From Melanocharis versteri (lineage: Eukaryota; Chordata; Aves; Passeriformes; Melanocharitidae): 64,000 nucleotides of DNA. The notes under the pieces were generated by a model. The model was given only the letters and a program-made list of their open reading frames with translations. It was not told the DNA's origin and did no database searches. Below, piece by piece: positions 1 through 13,600 of this stretch. The translations under genes and the position numbers were made by a program. The stretch lies in the NCBI GenBank assembly GCA_013397845.1, contig VZTG01001081.1, forward strand, positions 62,001 to 126,000, written 5' to 3'. Position 1 is the stretch's first letter. Every line of letters starts with the position of its first letter.

Positions 1-1651
1 ACTAAATTTGACTCCTCTCCAAGTCCTGGTGGTAACAAAGGCAAATCTCTTTCTCCACTAGAGGAAGGCACTTCAGAAAATAGAACCGACGATGAGAAAA
101 AAATTGCGGAACTGAAAGCTCAGACAGGCCCAGAACAAGGTAATTTTGGTGCTGGAGCAGTTGGGCAGGAAGGGCAGGGAGCTGACCCTGCTAAAGGACA
201 GGGGGCCCCGTCAGTGCCGCCCGACAGCGCCGCAAACATGCCCGAGGGTCTCACTCCTGACCTGGTGCAGGAGGCATATGAGATGCACGATGCAGCCTGC
301 ACAAAACTGGCTTATGAAACCAAGATTGATTTAGTGCAAACCTCTGAGGTGGTGCAGGAGACTCTGAAACCCACGGCACAAATCTGCCCCTCCTTCGAAG
401 GCTCGGAAGCTGCTCCATCGCCGATATTGCCCGATATTGTTATGGAAGCCCCGCTAAGCACCGGCACTGCTGGGGCAGAAGCGTCTGCTGTGCAGCTGGA
501 AGCTTCCCCACTAGAAACATTTATGCCCACTGCCAAGTATGAGAATGTAAAAGAGGCTGAAAAACCTCCTGTATACCAAGAGGCAGTGAATGTACCGCTG
601 ACACAGGCCCAGGAAGCAAAGGAGACATTGGCATTTAAACAGCCTGATGGTGAGAGTAGCACCAGTCCTGAAGATCTGGAGACTCCTTATATATCTATTG
701 CATGTGACTTAATTAAGGGAACAAAGGTCTCTGGTGAATCTCCTTCTCCATCCTTCACAGAGTATTCAAAGATGCCAGTAACAGAAAGCATTTCGCAAGA
801 TGTGCCTGAAGACAAGGAACTAGATGAAAAACTGTCTCCACAGTTTGGAAAAGCTGGCCTGTTTAATAGCCAGATGATATCTGACTTTGCTGAGGAAGCG
901 AGTGAAGATCCATCTCTCCTCATAGAAAGTAAATCCACTGAGAGTATTGCAACTGATGAGGAACATGAGGAAGGACTGGTGGATTCAGTAGCTGCCACGG
1001 GCAAGCCTTATCTGGAGTCATTCCAACCTGAGCTGGACTCTTCCAAAATTGTTGCTGCTCCACCATCTGAGCCAATACCTGCAAAAATAGCCAAGGCAGA
1101 TAAGATTCCTCTTCAAATGGAAGAGCTGGATGCTTTGGCTTATTCAGCTGATGTATCTGTTGCTATGGAACCAAAAACAGGAGATGACAAAGCTCTCTCA
1201 CCCATGGAGTCTTCCCCAGTCTCAGTGGAAGAAGACTTTGTGATGTTGGGTCATCCTAAAACTGCTCCTGAATTTGTGACAGAAGCCACTGACCGAGAAA
1301 TAATGCATAAAGATGAAGGTGAAGACATCAGTAAGGTGATCCAGGGTGAGAAGAGGCAGTTGCCTTGCCCAGAGCCGCCCTGTGATCTGTCTGTGAAGAA
1401 TGTAGAAGTTAAAGCTGAGGAAGATACCAATGCCTTGAAAAAGTCTTTGGAGGCTGTGGACAGAGAAGTGCCTGAAGTATCCACCATGTCCTTACCAGCC
1501 ACAGATACCTCACCTTTATCTGCTGAAAAAGAGCTAGTCAGTGTAGTAAAACCAGGAGCTTTTGAGAAGGAAGCTGTGAAAGAAGCTGCTTCTGTTAAAG
1601 AAAAGAAAAAACCTGCTGCTGTATTTTCAGCAAAGCTGAATAAGTCTTCAG
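1..1651 (+). CDS. RTN4: RTN4 Nogo-A-specific large exon, 3' part
   Basis: Frame 1 is open from the first base to the splice donor at 1652 (TTCAG then GTAATC). It encodes 550 residues plus one base (phase 1) and is rich in E, S and P, with no predicted membrane segment. The motifs MPEGLTPDLVQEAYEMHD, APYISIACDLIK-like and GKPYLESF match the Nogo-A-specific region, including the neighbourhood of the inhibitory 'delta-20' stretch. It ends FSAKLNKSS, which joins VDLLYWRD after splicing. Reading on past the donor adds only 16 residues before a stop, so a retained-intron form is not favoured. The exon begins upstream of the window. Confidence 0.96.
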
Positions 1652-4600
1652 GTAATCTGTGTATGCTGTCTTGCAGTTTGCTAGTCTGCATAATTCTTTA
1701 GCTAAACTTAAGCATGTCAAGCCTTACTCTTTTTAAATCACTTTCTATAAACTTCTCTGTAGGCCAAGGGTAACAGAAAATGTCAGTGCCTGCACTTGTA
1801 CTTTTTCATATTCTGATTGCTTTAGTACCTTTTTTCTGTTTATCAGGGATGGACTCAGCATCTCCAGGTTTCTCCTCCAGCTCTGCTGCTTGTGGTCTGT
1901 CGATGCAGAAATAAGTGACTGCTCACTGCAGGCCCTTCCATGGTTGTCCACAAGGCTGGGTATTGGGTGGCCTCCCAGACTTTGAATCTGGGATGCTGTT
2001 TGCTGTGTGCGCATGATTTGAAGAGGCATTTCTTCCTTTTCATTAACAGTTCAGACAACAGACTGTAGAACTCAGGAAAATACTCCTGGTGCTCCTGTAT
2101 GTGCCTGGAATCTGGAAAAGAGCCTGTGCATCTCCAGCCTGCATTAGATCAAGGCCAGTAGTTTAAACCAAATGGTGAACTTGAGGGAGCTTAGTATGCG
2201 GGTTACTGGAGAAGTGGCCATTAAGAAGTTGAGTGTTCTGCAAACACTAAAATTGGTTTATGCACAGCACAGGTATTAATTTCTGTTTCTCTTTTCAGGT
2301 GGGGCTTGCACTCTCTTTTCAGGTGGGGCTTGCACTTCAGGGTAGTTAATTTTTCTTACAGTAATATGTAGTTACAGTAGCAGGAAGTTGTATTCTTTTC
2401 TCTGACCTGAACACCTCATGAAATTCCAGCTTTTTGTAGACTAGAGGAGTGCTTTCTTTTTGATATCGCAGCACTCTGTTGCTGCTTAAGCTTTGACCAG
2501 AATCATACATACCAAAAAAACAGCTACTGCAGAAAGCACAATGCTCTAAATAGAAAACCAGGAGTTAGTTTGACTCAGCAGCAGTACTGTATTTATGCAG
2601 TAGCTGCAGCCTACAGTTCATAAAATAGGATTACAGAATACCCTGATTTGGAAGGGAATAGCGGGTGTACGTTGAAGTGAACATCAGTGTTGGTGCAATT
2701 GAAATAGGTTTGAGAGATAAGGTAGAAAATGTATTTTTTATGTTCACCTTTGCCATTTCTCCTGTCTCACCTCCCTCTACGCATACAGGTAAGGCAGAAA
2801 GGAGAGAGTTTTGCTTTTTCCCTTGGGATAAAATTTCAGTGATAACCTGCACTGCTAAAACTGTGTGTTTGTGTGTTCTATAAAGGCTCCTCAGGCTTCC
2901 AGTAGACAGTACTGTCTAGAGAACAGCTGCTGTGGATCTTGGACTTCATGTCAAGGGGTTAATTGCTTAGAGCTCAGACTACTTAAAAAAAACCCAAAGC
3001 AAAACACTGCACTTAATACAAGAGCTTTTGTGTTAGTTCTGTTAAAGGGAGACCTTTGCAGAGGGTCTTTAATCATTGCATGGATGTAGCAGGCTGGGGG
3101 TGGCAAGTCCCTGCCTGGGGAAGGCAGCCCCTCACTGTGGGTCTGAGGAGGACACAGCTGCTGCTCTTCTATCCGTGGGAAGCTGCTGCAGAAGCTGCAG
3201 AGACCCAGCTGCCAGAGCAGAGAGGAGGGAGTTGAACAGTGTCATTGCTCTCCCATCTATGGCCCAGTGCAGGGACAGGGCCCAGATCTGTCCAGTGTGT
3301 TCTGAGCTGGGCTGGGGAGCTGCAGCCTCTCAGTGTTGCGTTCACTCTGGAAAGCAGCTGCAGTGTTCATTTTTGTCATGCTGTGTTGTTTGGGAAGAAA
3401 ATTTTTTGCTTTACTACAGAGGCACATTTGCTTAAAGCTAAATAGATGAGAATACCAACCCCAAAATGGGCCATTTTTTTCTGGATTTTTCTCCTCACCC
3501 TGCTGTGTTGCAAAATACAGAACTGGGCTTCTGAGACAAGCCACAGACAACATCAGTTGTCTGCTTTAAATACCATACTGCTTAGGCACAATTTCAAAGT
3601 ATCATTGAAGAACTAACAAGGAGGGATTGTTCATCACAAGGCCAAGTGCATCTGTGCATGTTTTTGGCCTTCTGAGTCTACCTTTGTTCTTTGGGGTGTG
3701 TTTTCCTACCCATCAGTGGAACTGAAATAGATTTCACTGTGTCTTAAGACTTGTGGAATTCAGCTGGTGTGATGGTGTGACTGATGCTTGTTAAAGCTTT
3801 ATTCTGAGCTGCCTTACTGGTGCACTTAAATCCAAGGTTGTGGAATGCTTACTTAACAGTGCTATTTTTTGGAAGCTAACCTAAATGCCAGTATGTTGTA
3901 ACTTCCCACAGCCCCAGTGGGCTGCAGGGAGTTAACAGGGATTCTAAAAAGGTTGCAGATACTTTTTAAACTTCTCCCCTCCACTGAAGCAAATGTAAAG
4001 CTTTGAAGAGCCTCCTGGGTAGAAGGAGGGTTGTTAAATTGTGCCTGGCACACCCTTAGGTAACCTGGACAGATTTAAGAAACACAGAAAACCAAAAAAC
4101 CCCAAACCCAAACAAATTCAGAACTGTAGGTAACAACTGGAACAATTTCAAGGGCAAACACCCCCCTGCAATACTAGTAATTTCTGCTGTCTTGAATACA
4201 GTGGGGGTTTTTTGTTTGTTTTTGTTTTGGTTTTTTTTTTTCCCCCCCAAATTTGTTTTTCTTAGTGGCTGTTGTATTTGGCTTTGAGCAAATAGCCTTG
4301 CTTCTCTATCACCCTCACCAGACCTCAAATACACATTCCTGAGCTCCACCAATGTGCTGCCTGGTAAGATGTGGCCTCAGAGGGCCGTTCCTGTGGGTCC
4401 AGGTGCTGCTGCCCAGCTCCTGCAGGACGTGTGAGCAGCAGGCACTGAGGAGCCATGGATTAGGGCCAGCCTGTGTGACAGGGCTTTAATGCCATCTAGT
4501 GTTTGTCACCGAGGTGGAACCTCAGCGCCTGCCGGACGGGAAGGGATCCATCCCAGGTTTGGAGACATTCCCAACTCCTGAAATGAGTCTGAGAGGTGAA

Positions 4601-7600
4601 AGCTAAATATACACATTACATATCTCAGCCCTTCTGTTGCACAGACTTTCTTCTCTTATACAGATCATTAATCCTCCCCAAGCCCATGCTGTCCACAAAT
4701 CTGGTTTTGATTGATGGGATGTGGAGGTTTTTGTATTATTGATATTATTGAATTATAGACTCACAACCTCTGACCACAACAAAGTTATGTACTGAAATGG
4801 AAATTGGCAGTTTAAGTCTCTCAGTGTGTCCATGTTGAGCATTACAATAATATTTGGAAGTGATGTTGAGATCTTTACCATCCAGACACTCATTTTCCCA
4901 GAACACCCTTGTTTCAGGGTGGGTTTGACCACCAGCTCTGTAAACATTCCTCTCAGATTAAATCTAACTGGTTTATTTGCTTTCATCACAGGCACTCGGA
5001 AATGCAGCTAATTAATAATATTTTACATTTCCTGGATTTTCTTGAGGGAGCAAATACAAAGGTGAAGCCCAGGTGGGAAATGTGCTTTGAGAGGGTGGTA
5101 CTAATGCTGAGTCTTTCCTTTTTCCTCTCATAACATGGGGCAGAAATATAATACTTCCTGTGATGCTGTAACAGAAACCAGGTCATTGCAGTTGTGGGAA
5201 GCTTAAAGGACATTAGAAGTTCTGCCTGATACCAGCTGTACCCATTTGGGGAGTTTCTGTTATTTTCTGTGTTTGTGGTGAATTAAATGGAGCCACTCAG
5301 CAGATGGGAGGTGTTTGGGTTTGTTGTTTTTCACTGGAGAAAAAATGCTTTGGAATGTCTCTGAGTTTCTTTCAGAAGCAGATTGGTAAAATTCTATTTA
5401 ATCAATGTAAAATATCTTGATTTAACTTCATCTCCCTGTATTCTTAGATTCTTTGCTTGTTCAGGTCATCTTTTATGCTACCAGGTAAATAGTAATAAAT
5501 GGAGAGTTCCAGAGGGCAGAGAATTTGCGGAGGAGTAGGAGGAATGAGGAAAAAAACAAAACCAATGAGTGAAATTTTTCTGAAGGAAAGACACAGACCT
5601 GCTGTGTTTCATTAGAGCTATTGTGACCCCTGTTGAGAGGCAAAGACTTGTGTAGCTGAGGCTGCTAAAAGAGCAAAGCCTGAGGGAAGTTCCTTCAGTG
5701 CCAGAATTAGGGAGAAAATGGAGCATTGGGGCCAAATTCCCAACTTCACCAGAAGCAGAGATAGGCACGAGCCCTGAGGGAGGGCAGGAGGTGCAGTGCA
5801 GCGCTGTCCTCAGTGCCCCTGCTCAGGGTGATTTAATGGGTGAGTAGTGAGTGAGTAAAGCACTCGCCCTGCCAGGCAGCAGCTCCGTGGAGCCTGGGGC
5901 GTTCCGTGACACGTGTCCAGAGCTGATTGTGTCTGACTTGTCTGGGGGACCTGATAATGCCACCTCCTCTGTACTTGGTGTTCAAACGTGCTCTAGAGGC
6001 AGGTGTGCAATATCCCTGCTGAAAACAGAGCTTCTCCTGAAGTTTGGCAGTGCTGGTGCCCAGTTCATGTGCAGAGTAGGGTTCCCTCTTGCCTGAAACG
6101 GGAGATGGATTTCATTATTGGGTGTGTTTGTGTGGAGAGGTGAGGGTGAACACTGAGTATGCAGAGAGTAAAGAGGAGGATCTGGAGCGCAGGGAGGAAC
6201 TCCTGGAGGGCAGTGAGGGCACACTGGGGATGAGAGGAACAGGACTGGTGGTGCAGCCGCTCCTCTGTGGTCACAACAAACTCTCTGGTTAGACAGACTT
6301 GCATAAATGCACTATTTTAAGTGTGAGATATAAAGAATATAAATATGAAATGAAGAGGCTTTAATTGGTTATCTTTAGAAATTTGATAATTAGCAGAAAG
6401 ACCTTTGAAAGCATGATGTTTTTGGCAAATTTAGTGACAGTGCAAATATGGAGGGAGACTCACAGGTTTTGGTGGTTTCCAGTTCAACTTGAAGACAGAA
6501 GCAGATTCTCAGATGTGTTTTGTACTTTTTTTTTGTACAGTGCAACTTTTCACATTTGCTTGCACTGTGATGATTGAATGTACATTCCTCAGTTCCCTCC
6601 TATTTTGGATTTGTTTGGATTTACCTGTTAAAGTTGGAACTGAAATGCACATCTTTGTATAAGTTAAAAAGAGATGTAACTAGTCTTGCTGTCCAAGGAG
6701 GCCTCAAATTTATGTAGCAGTTAAAATAAAAAGCAGGGCTTTGGGGTATCTTTGTAGTAATCTTTCTCAGTGTAAGATTGTTCTAATGAAAAGTGAAACT
6801 GTCTATTTAAGGTCTGAATCAGGATGTCTAGCCCTCCTGGTCTACAGCATTTTGTGGAAATGTGGGAATGCCCTTGTCTAGTTCTTTAGAAAATGGTGTA
6901 CTAGATTTTTAAGAGGCTTTGGAGCAGTGCTGGGAAGATTTTTGCTTTTTGTTGTCAGCCCCAGATCTTAAGAAGAAACTCCAAACTGGAAAAGAAGTTG
7001 TGTTTTTTCCAGCAGGGATGGAAACAAAATGACAACATGGTTCCCACAGCTCTTCTCTTTCAGATTTGGAGTTGTAGTTCACGCTCCTCTCCTGTTTGTG
7101 CAACAGTTTCCACATGTTACTTTCTATATGTTGGTACTGTAAACTGTCAGGTTCCTGTTTTTATTTAAATGAAGGGAACAGTTAATTGTCAGGTCAGCAG
7201 CTGGTGACAGAGAATGCTGATGTAAAATAAAAAAGGGGAAGGTGTTTGCTTGTAGGAATTAGGTAAAGGGCTGAGTAACTTTTTCTGCAGCCTTAAGAGG
7301 AATAAATACAGCTGAGCAGCTCCTGAGGACTAAAGATACCAGCAAAAAGATTAATCGTGTTCTTCATGAGCCTCTGCTTTTGTTCCAGGCACAGAAAGGG
7401 TCCTTTTCTGTTTCCCTTCACGCTGCTTGTTGTGAAGGGAGAGGTGTTACAAAGATGTCTCTGTTAGTCCTCCAGCAGGCAGACATTAGTTTACAGAAAC
7501 CCGAGGGGAAGCCATACATTTGGGAGGTTTGTAAACGCCTTTGAAGCTCTGTTTGAAAAGCAATCTATTTAAAGCTCGTCTGGTGGCTACTTTTAGCCGG

Positions 7601-10600
7601 GCCGCGAGAAGCCGCTTAGCGCGGCCGGGCTTTGGAGCCCTCGCTGCCGTCCGTGCAGCGGGGCCGCCGTGCCGGGAGGAGCCGCTCCCTCGGGCCGGGA
7701 GGAGCCGCTCCCTCGGGCCGGGAGAAGCCGCTCCCGCCGTGCCAGCGGCTCCTCGCCGGCGCTCCGGGCTGCGCCGGGCGCAGCGGGGCCGTGCGGTGCC
7801 AGCACTGCGTCAGCTCCACACCCCGTCAGCTGACCCGCTCCTGCAGCACCAGTGCAGCACCACTGCGGAGCCCGGGGAAGCCCATGGTTCCCTCCCTGGG
7901 CTGCAGGGCGCTTCTCCCGCAGCTCTCCCCTCTTGGAATGCATAACTGATAATCGCAGCTGGAGAGATGGACAGTCAGCCGAGCAGTTGGAAGGATAAGG
8001 GTATTTATTCTTTCACCTTTTTCACTTATTTTATTCTGTAAAGATGCCACGGGTTGTTTTCAGCAAATGGTGTCTGTAGCATGTGTTTATTTGATTGTGA
8101 AATGTAGCCGAAGATGTGGGGTCTCTTTGTACTCCGTACAGAATTATAAAAGCTGCAGGTTAAAATGGGTAAATACGAGCAATGCAGAAGAATAAATAAT
8201 TTATGTAGGTGAAACAGCTTGTGTGACACTGCAGATCTTTTCCAGTCCTACAGAGCATATTAATGAAGGGCTTGTTTTGGTATGCACAGCACAAATACCG
8301 GCATAGTCCGAATTTAGTCCGTGGTCCTTGGAAATTTCGAGATTATTAATAATCTAACAATGCTAACCATTAACTGAAAAACCCCACGTAATCTGCAGGT
8401 CATGTTTTAATATTTTTAAGAGGAGAAATTCCATGCAGGCTACAGCAGGGTGATGGTATTTTCTCTAAAATTCTGTTTGAAATCTACCCTTTATCACGTT
8501 TTGCTTTGGATCTTTCATAATACTCTCAAATTCTAGGTAAAATGGTGTCTGATTTTTCAGAATTTACAGCCGTAATATTAAATTGTTTTAGGTAAATAAG
8601 TAGCTAACCTTAAATTAGTGTGGTGCTGACCTTTGTTCCTGTAAGCACCAATGGGAGATCTCCGGTGTAAATCTCTGTGGATCATTACATTAGTGCTCAG
8701 TGTGTTAGAGTTTAAGCCTTATTTGAATACATAATCTTCATACTTTATCAACAGGACAAGTTTTAAAATAAATTAATCCTCTCTGGATACTTAAATATAT
8801 TCTAAAGGGCCCTGTTATGCTTGGTGCTTGTGAAGTTTTCCTCTTTTTTTGGGAATTATTGTTCAAAATCTGGGGGTTTTTATATTTTTTCCACTTGGAC
8901 AAAATTGCCAGCTGTTTCAAATCCATAGAATGCTTTATCAGAACCTAAATATATAGCAAAAAAAAGCCCTGAAGTTGAAAACACTTTGTCCCTGCAAAAT
9001 CAGGTTCTCAAATCTTTCATTAAAGGGCTGTAAAATATTAGGAAAAAATATTTTGCAGTGTTTAGTAGTATGTTGTTGATGTGTAAGTAATTTAAATGTT
9101 CAAGACATCATATGTCAGGCCTGGAATTCTCAGGGATGGGAAGAAAGAAAGGAAAGGAAAGAAAAATAAAGAAAGAGGTGATGTCAGAAGGTTTTGGTAA
9201 AAATTGAAAGGCAAGTTCCTTTTTTGTGTTCAGGCCCAGTTTTCAGGTTTCTTTTATAACCAGCTGGGCAGGGGTGATGCTGATCTGAAAGCACATTTCC
9301 TGGAATTTGAGGCCTTGAGAATAATGGAGTCTGTTTTGGTTTAAAACCCCTGAGCTGCCGATCCTGAGCAGAGATAAGGTCTAAAAAATAATGGAAGCAG
9401 AAACGAAGGTTTTCAGAGAAGCAGAAGAACCTGGTTCCTCTCCTTTTTGCAGCTGCTGTTGGAGCCTGGTTTAGTATTGTTTTTTTGTTTAGAACAAGAT
9501 GAAGACGCCATGTTTCACGTTCTTCCTTCCTTAGGTCAGGCTCCAGTGGCATGGAAAATGATGGGTAAAGTTCAGGGACTGATTGCACTATTCATCAAGC
9601 CCCAAAATAAATATAGAAGCAAATATTGCAACATGCTTCTTACCATGCTAAAACATGACTTTAAAAAAATTAAATTTAAAACCAGAGAAGAGCAAAAAGT
9701 ATGGTTCATAGCTGGACTTTGCAGCTGAAACACTACTTCCTAATGAATATAATCTTAAATTTAGGTTTGGTATATGTGTTGTAGTTGAGGAACAAGCATA
9801 ATGCAAGTGGTACAACCTGTGGCATTGATTAATACCTGTGGTATTGATCATCTAGATAGATAGGATAGAATAGGTCTACCCTGGGGGTAGAAGGATTTTA
9901 ATTTTTAATGCTCTTAAAGATAGGCCCTATGGAGTAATTGGTACTAAAATGTAGCATTTATTATTTAATTTTTAATTATTTCAATGAATTGTCAGGTTTT
10001 AATGGCTGAATATTGATATGATGGTATGGTAAACAGCACAGCTATACTTCCAGGTTATCCCAGGATTCTTTCCTAATTAACGAGCAGAAAATCTTTCTGA
10101 ATTTTGGTTCAACTTGGTTAACTGATAGCAAAGATTGCATAGGCAACCTTTATCATGAATATCTGGGGCTTTGGAATGGTTTTCCCGGCTGGTACATTAT
10201 GCACACAGGCACAAGTATCCGGTCAAGTAGAAATGAAAGAAAAATGTTTTGGCTCATTAGGTACTATTTGGGATTTTGGTTGTTTTTGAGAATCTGGTAG
10301 TGTTGGCCTTGTTGTCATTCTAGCACGCACTTGTGAAATCTGTATCACTTTTTTTGCTGGGGGTTGTGGTGCAGATGTGCCAAGCCTGAACTGTGCGTGG
10401 TGCAGCCTGGTTCTGTGCCCTCTGGCACTCAGTTGGAGCCGCCCACCCATCCGTCCACTGGACGTGCTGCTCCGTGGGGATGCCTGTCCCTGAGACAGGG
10501 ACAGCTCTGTTGGTGGCAGTGCCACGTGCCTGGCACCACGTGCAGTCCTGCTGTCACCACCCAGTTTCTCCAGCCTGGGTGGTTGTCCCTGGCCTTTGCA

Positions 10601-13600
10601 AGGAGGCAGTCAAGGACTGAACTGGCTTCCGATGTGTCTGATGAGGGTAAATGGAGGCTGCAATTTTGTGGCGCAGTCTCTGCTCCTGTTAGGATGTCAA
10701 TCAGGATTTTGAATAATCATCCTGATGCAGGAAGCCTTGAAAATGTCAACCTCCAGTCTGTGGTGGTGCTCGACACACCAACCACTGGATGGTTGATGGC
10801 TTCTCCTGGGGGTTGGGCTGTGTCCAGCCGGGCCTGCCCCACTCCAGCGGAGCTGCAGGGTCAGCACTCAGATTCTCTGCACGGAGATCAGTAGAAACCC
10901 TGAAGATCGCATCCTGGGCGAATATGAAGTTCATTACGTGTGAGTGGAAAAGGCCTCTCTGAGCAGAAATGCAGAGCAGTTTGTCGTCGTGGATTTTCTC
11001 CCCAGCAGCTTTTCCTGCTCGGTGACAGATGGGACACTGCGCCCCAGCCGCGCTGAAAGCTGCCCGTTCTCAGCACTGCTGTCCCATTTCTCTATTGGCA
11101 CAACGCTAAATTTATCCAGAAAAGGCTCTTCCCTGTGCCTCCTCGCTGTCATTAGGAGAATATAAGGGATCCGTGCCTACCTTTCACATTACAGAAAGCT
11201 TCCAGTGTAACAACGCCTGTAAATCGTACAGTGTTTTTTTTTTCCCCTCTCCCCTCCCCTTTGACACAAACAGCCTTTCTTTGGCGCTGAAGCCCGGGGT
11301 TTGTTGGGCTGTAAATACTGGATAGAGGGGAGTTGTTCATTGTGCAGGGAGCCCGTGGCTCCGCAGCTGCATTCCAAGGACTTAGGGCGCAGGCAGCCAT
11401 TGGCGGCGCGGCCGCCGCTGGATTTGGGATGGCAGCGGGCGGAGGTTGCGTAGCTCCGACCTCCGAGTGCCCTCGCAGGAAGTGGAAAGCGCCGGGAGCG
11501 AGCCGTGCCAGGGCTGGGTGCTTGCAGCACGCTCAAGATGGATGCCAAAATGGGTTAGTCCCTTTTTCCTGGTTTTCTCTGGTACACGTGAGCTCAACTC
11601 GCTCGTAGGTCTCGCTTTCAATTTCTCTTTCTTAAAAAGAAAAGAAAAGAAAAGAAAAAGACAGGGTTGCTTGATTCAAGGTTTTTTTAAAAAGAGGATT
11701 ATCAGGTTAAATATATCGGACTGCTTGTTTTCGTCATCAAAACTCGATATGACTTGCTCAGTTTTAAGGTAAATATCTGAAAGGAAAAGACTAAAAAAAT
11801 ACACTGCCAAAGGTATCGCAGCTTTAAAAGCAAAATGTAACTGGATGAGTTGTGCATGTAAGGCACGGATGGTACAGGACTATTTTTAGACGTGCCAAGT
11901 GACAGTTCGTGCTTACCAAATGTAGGCAGCTGTTCTTGTTTTAGAATAGGTCTGCAAGACGTGCATTAATATTATTTATTTTTTTATACTTCGTATTGTA
12001 TAAAATGCAGCTCAGAATGGTTTCCGTAAGGAAAAATGTTCCAGGGCTGTTGCTGAGAATTGGTTTGGGGTGTTTGTTTTTCTGGTTTTATTTTTAATCT
12101 GCTGTGAATATCTTGTGTGTAAGTTAAAGCCAGAAAGCTGCTTCTAGTAGTGCTTTTAATCTTTTCCTTTTGAAATAAATGCAAATAACTTGTTTCTGAT
12201 CAATTGGAGAACACAAATCAGTGACTTCATGTGCTTTCTTGGACTGCAAAATTACAAAGCAGTTTTTCAGTGACTTAAACACTGAATTTCCTTTGAGGAA
12301 TTTACAATGAAACCAGATCCGTATGTCATTAAGCCAAAGCTCGTTTGCTCGTTCTCCAAAAGGAGTGGAGATGGAATGAGGAAAAACGTTTTATGTGCAG
12401 CTTAACTCTGGTCCGGGAGCTCGTGGCGTGGGGGTTTTTCTTATTGATTAATGAGAACAAAAGACTTGATGGGTCGCTAAAGGCTATTTGGCTTTTGCTG
12501 TGTGCTTTAATTCCAGCAATGTACCTTTGTTTCTGGCATTTTGGAACTGTCATACAGATTAATTACTCTCTTTACATTCCTTATAACTGGTATAATGCAT
12601 TAATGCATGGAATAAGTGATTTCCTGTGAAGCAGGAAGAACCCACAGCTTTAAAGCTGTGCAGAGAGGAGGGAGCAGCTCATTTACAGAAATTATGCTGT
12701 CTGCAGGCAGAGAGGAGCGGGGCTCGTACTGACTGTGTCACCTGATACAGGGGCAGCACTAAATTCGAGTGCATGGATGCTCAAATTGCAACATTTAAAA
12801 ATAAACACAGTTTCAGTACTTGCAGCAAATGCTCCAAAAGAAATGGGGGTTTGTTTTCCAAAATGCCTTACATGATTTAAGAGCACAAAATCCACCGACT
12901 GGTTTTGGCAAGACTGGTTGTGAAGGTCTCACCCAGGTGTTGAGGCTCCTTGCAGCTCAGTTTAGGTTTACAGGTTACAAGGGTTCTTAGGTCAATCTTG
13001 CAATTTTGTTGATGTTTAACGCAAGGTGTGTGGAGACAATAATAGATTCTTTTGTGTCCGGAAGCAAAGAGAACCCAAAGAAAAAGTTAAATTTTGGGGT
13101 TGCAACCCACACAAAAGCAGATCTACAATGACTTTATTTTGTTTGTTTGATTTTTTACAAATATTAAGGAAGAGTTGTGTTGCTTGGAGCCTGAGCTGCA
13201 GTGGGAGGAGGAGTTTGGATTGGAGCTGCTGGGAGAGCAGGAGTGTTTCCTCCGGGCCATGCTGCTCTATCTCTGCCCCCATATGTTTGTGCAGTCACAT
13301 GGTGGCAGCTCCAGGCCCTGATCTGGCTGGCTCCTGGCTTTCTGGGGTGGTTTTGGCACAGCAGAGGCAGCCAGGCTGGAAGAAAGGAGTGGGATGGATG
13401 GTGCTGGAAGTGGTGAGGCCATTCTTTCCACAGCACTTCTGGTCTGTGATAATTTGAAGGTATTGGTGCAGCTGTAACCTGGCTCTGTCTATGGGGCTGC
13501 AGGAAACTTCTGCTGAAATGTGAATTAAATTTTGGAGTAAGATACTTTGCATTATGGTGGGTTTAAGTTTCTGACCATGATTTTTGTCTTTCCTGCTCTG

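Larger units (their letters stand above)
1652..7589 (+). other. RTN4 intron, part 1 (upstream of the Nogo-C island)
   Basis: This is the first part of the 13.1 kb intron between the Nogo-A exon and the reticulon-domain exons. I see no exon, only short simple repeats (a T-rich and C tract near 4204-4248) and a perfect 24-bp tandem duplication at 2288-2335. The reading frames here are short and carry no recognisable protein. Confidence 0.7.

Noticed and set aside
1652..1701. Extension of the Nogo-A exon to a stop at about 1701
   Set aside because: A good donor at 1652 in the right phase joins the reticulon domain. The extension would remove the membrane domain.
7541..7949. Several 100-134-codon open frames in the GC island
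   Set aside because: High GC removes stop codons in all frames. The A/G/P/R-rich translations are typical of CpG islands and the real coding exon follows in another frame.
10364..10894. 176-codon open frame on the + strand
   Set aside because: GC-richer unique intron sequence without domain or splice support; not convincing as an exon.
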